Source of the DNA: Capronia americana
Lineage: Eukaryota; Ascomycota; Eurotiomycetes; Chaetothyriales; Herpotrichiellaceae
Length of the DNA stretch: 64,000 bases
Direction: 5' to 3'
NCBI GenBank assembly: GCA_016110215.1
Contig: JADWQD010000016.1
Location: forward strand, 1-64,000
Below, piece by piece: positions 61,873 to 64,000 of this stretch (the stretch's first letter is position 1; each line of letters starts with the position of its first letter). The position numbers and the translations under genes are program-made. Under the pieces are notes generated by a model, which saw only the letters and a list, made by a program, of their open reading frames with translations, did no database searches and was not told where the DNA came from.

Positions 61873-62557
61873 GATTTCGACGACCTCAGGGCCAAAAGTT
61901 CGTAAGATAGAAGTTCTGAACCTTTTACACACTGGAGACACAAGTCAACTAGAAGTGAGCTCCGGCGGCAAACTGGACCTGGGGTGCAAGAGCTCGAAGA
62001 AGGGCTCTAACTGTTATTTTGTTCTGATTCAACGAGTGTGCGGCGTGCAAGGTCAAATTTTTTTCTTCCCAGTCTTTTCTTCATTCATCCAGCCGTTCTT
62101 TTGTCTACCCCAAACTTCTGGTGCTGGAGAAATTTTACAAGCTTGTTATCTTATCGGGGTCGGATCGTTTATTGGTTGACCCAGGACGTCGCGTTGAAGT
62201 GGCACGAAAAGTCCGTGAGTTCAGATTCGGGACGCACAGGAATCCGACTGCCATATACTTCCCAGTAAGCCAGATAATCGTGGCACAAGCAAAAGTATGG
62301 TTTTGCAAGGTCGATTTGAAGCAGAGGAAGTCCTTCAGAACATCGCGTCGAACTTGCACGTGCTTCCGTGCAAGGCTAGTCTCAAAGTAGTTTAGGTAGG
62401 GCTGAGGAGTCCAGAGCGAGCTTGGATTGAGCTCGCACGCTCATCCCCTCCGCCTTGCTCCTCGACTTCTACAACCCTGCATATTGAACAAACTCCCTTC
62501 GGCTTCGGAAGGACTGGGATCTTTGCCCGGCTCAAAGCCTGTCCTCAGGCTGTTGCA
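61873..62557. promoter_or_regulatory. Divergent promoter of ARG4 and VFA1
   Basis: 685 bp without a supportable gene. A pyrimidine-rich stretch near 62050-62110 may be a core promoter or leader element. Confidence 0.45.
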
Positions 62558-63291
62558 ATGGCTCTACCCTTTCAGAATGTTTTTCACCTCAGAACCGTGG
62601 CTGAGGCTTCGTCTAAAGCGTGCTATGTCTGTCACAAACCTTCCACCAAAGTTCTGATCACGCCCGACAACAAGGTTGGTGCATTCTTGTAGACTTTCCA
62701 TGTTGTGCTCTCCCTTTTATTTCTTGTGATCGACCTACCAACCGTGCTGCTCAGGACTTCTTCTACATCTGCGTGTCCCACCTCAGCGATCGGGGTTTTG
62801 CCTCTCCGATCGTAGATGCCGAGGCGGAAGCCGCGAGGAAGAAAAAAGAGCTGATGGACAAAGAGATTGAAAAGATTAAAGAAGAGTACGAAGAGAAACA
62901 GCGCAAGAAGAAGGCCAAGAAAAAGGCCAAAGAGGATGACAAAGGCAAGAAGGACGGCGACGATGACGATAAGGCTGAGAAAGAAAGGGATGACAAGGTG
63001 AGTGCTTCACCCGGAAAGCCGGTCGGTCCTCGAAGTTGAAAATTTGCAGATCAAAGCGATTCAGACTGGTGCAAACGCCACCGACAAACCCGACGACACA
63101 CCTCGCGTATACGCTCTGCATAAGTAAGTACATTGTTGCGAGCTACTAGCCTTCTCTCTACTTACCCATGCAGAAATTTCTTCCAGATGCGAATCGACCG
63201 TTTACGCAACTTGGAAATTGCAAAGCGAAACCAACAACGAATCAAGGATCCATCCTTTTTCCCTGCTGTGCCGAAAGGGGATGTTCAATGA
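62558..63291 (+). CDS. VFA1: Vps4-associated protein 1 (Vfa1)
   Basis: Regulator of the AAA ATPase Vps4 in ESCRT-III disassembly at endosomes (established for yeast Vfa1). Four exons, 62558-62674, 62755-62997, 63050-63123 and 63174-63291, with introns of 80, 52 and 50 bp, give 183 residues. A possible zinc site in the N-terminus has Cys22, Cys25, Cys45 and His48 (ACYVCHKPS, then FFYICVSHLSDRGF). The middle is a Lys/Glu-rich coiled coil (MDKEIEKIKEEYEEKQRKKK). The C-terminal block, VYALHKNFFQMRIDRLRNLE then AKRNQQRIKDPSFFPAVPKG, is the conserved Vps4-binding (MIT-interacting) end. The first donor (GTTGGT) is unusual, but the spliced reading PDNK-DFFYIC is family-like. The start context (GCAATGG) is good. 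Confidence 0.9.
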
Positions 63292-64000
63292 CACACGTCC
63301 AAGATAATGTCTCGTACTCGTTCTACGTTCTCGTCCAGGGGACGTCTCGAGTGGTCTCTGCAGCCAGCCCCAAGGGGTCTCGAGTCAAGTCGCAAACAGC
63401 TTGTGCCAAGTGATTCCGTCGACTATGACGCCGAGTTCTTCAAGCATTCACCATGAACTGTTCTACACGATACTAGTAACGACCATTAGAAGCGCCAACA
63501 TGTCCATCCCACGGCCCTCCTCGGTTCGTGCCCTTGTAAGCGCTAGCGTCCAGCTATAGCATACTTTCACAACGGTGGAGTGGCTAAGCTTGATTCATAC
63601 TCGAGTTCGAACGGAGAATGAGCGGCCGTGGAAATTCCGCACCTCCATGGCTTGAAATGACTTGGGATGATGTCAAAGCACCCAGGGTTTCCAGCCTTTG
63701 CCATATCGACACGTGGTTGATTGCGACCACTGTCCCTCGCAACGTGCATACCAACACGAGCTCGCATCGTGCAGTCTCGTGTTGATCCCAGAGCCTGCCA
63801 AACGCTGTCGCACGAGAATTTCCTGCTCGGGTGCAGGACAGCGATCCCGCCTCTGCAGTTGGGCCTCCCGCCCAGAAAGAGATTTTCACCCACCTCGTCC
63901 TCTTTAGGCGTCGGCTCGCTTCCATGCCGTATTCGGTCGCAGTTGCGCGCGATGCACGCAGGCGCACCGCGGATAGTCGGGATCCATTTTCCCAGTTACA
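63292..64000. other. Right-end flank, no gene recognised
   Basis: 3' flank of VFA1 and about 600 bases with only short, unsupported frames on both strands. The window edge may cut a further gene. Confidence 0.5.

Noticed and set aside
1..64000. CRISPR array, rRNA, tRNA, complete transposon or secondary-metabolite backbone gene
   Set aside because: Looked for regularly spaced repeats, tRNA A/B-box patterns, transposase or reverse-transcriptase motifs, and PKS/NRPS/terpene cyclase domains; none was recognisable by eye.

Overview
The window is nuclear DNA of a filamentous ascomycete (Pezizomycotina). The evidence is moderate GC content, genes on both strands without operons, many short GT-AG introns (mostly 48-112 bp) with CTRAY-type branch sites, and fungal families: a Zn(II)2Cys6 regulator, an RTA1-like membrane protein, a fungal arylsulfotransferase-like protein, Pop8, Gpc1 and Vfa1. 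The class (Dothideomycetes or Eurotiomycetes are likely) cannot be fixed from what is visible.

Layout. 1-2080: repeat-rich non-coding DNA. 2081-3571 (-): Zn2Cys6 protein with the zinc cluster in mid-protein. 3572-10053: a 6.5-kb stretch without a supportable gene. 10054-12709 (-): DUF2461 protein rebuilt from eight exons, including a 20-nt microexon and introns of 709 and 333 bp. 13925-18045: His-rich methyltransferase (+), TYW3 (-) and a PYP1-like HAD phosphatase (-). 19294-19690 (+): a small two-exon gene. 20416-30989: isovaleryl-CoA dehydrogenase (+), DNA polymerase eta (-), secreted TAP-like hydrolase (+), arylsulfotransferase-like membrane protein (-) and RTA1-like protein (-). 33011-40965: TRM61 (-), cysteinyl-tRNA synthetase (+), Nudix hydrolase (+), POP8 (+) and a small charged protein (-). 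42128-43063 (-): microbial-type PARG-like protein, followed by a decayed, probably retroelement-derived patch to about 43950. 44160-48613: MDR oxidoreductase (+) and a disordered lineage-specific protein (+). 49400-63291: GPC1 (-), cohesin SMC1 (+), PPR protein (-), mitoribosomal mS23 (+), argininosuccinate lyase (-) and VFA1 (+).

Functionally this is mostly housekeeping. RNA and translation genes are over-represented: TYW3 and TRM61 modify tRNA, POP8 belongs to RNase P/MRP, CysRS charges tRNA, mS23 is mitoribosomal, and the PPR protein is probably a mitochondrial RNA factor. TRM61/CysRS and PPR/mS23 are head-to-head pairs with upstream spacers of about 330 bp. No secondary-metabolite cluster, CRISPR, rRNA or tRNA gene was recognised. 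The most useful results are gene models that simple ORF reading misses: the DUF2461 microexon and long introns, an in-frame hidden intron in the zinc-cluster gene, an 18-nt last coding exon in SMC1, two alternative starts in CysRS, and small spliced candidate genes at 19.3 kb and 28.4-29.0 kb.
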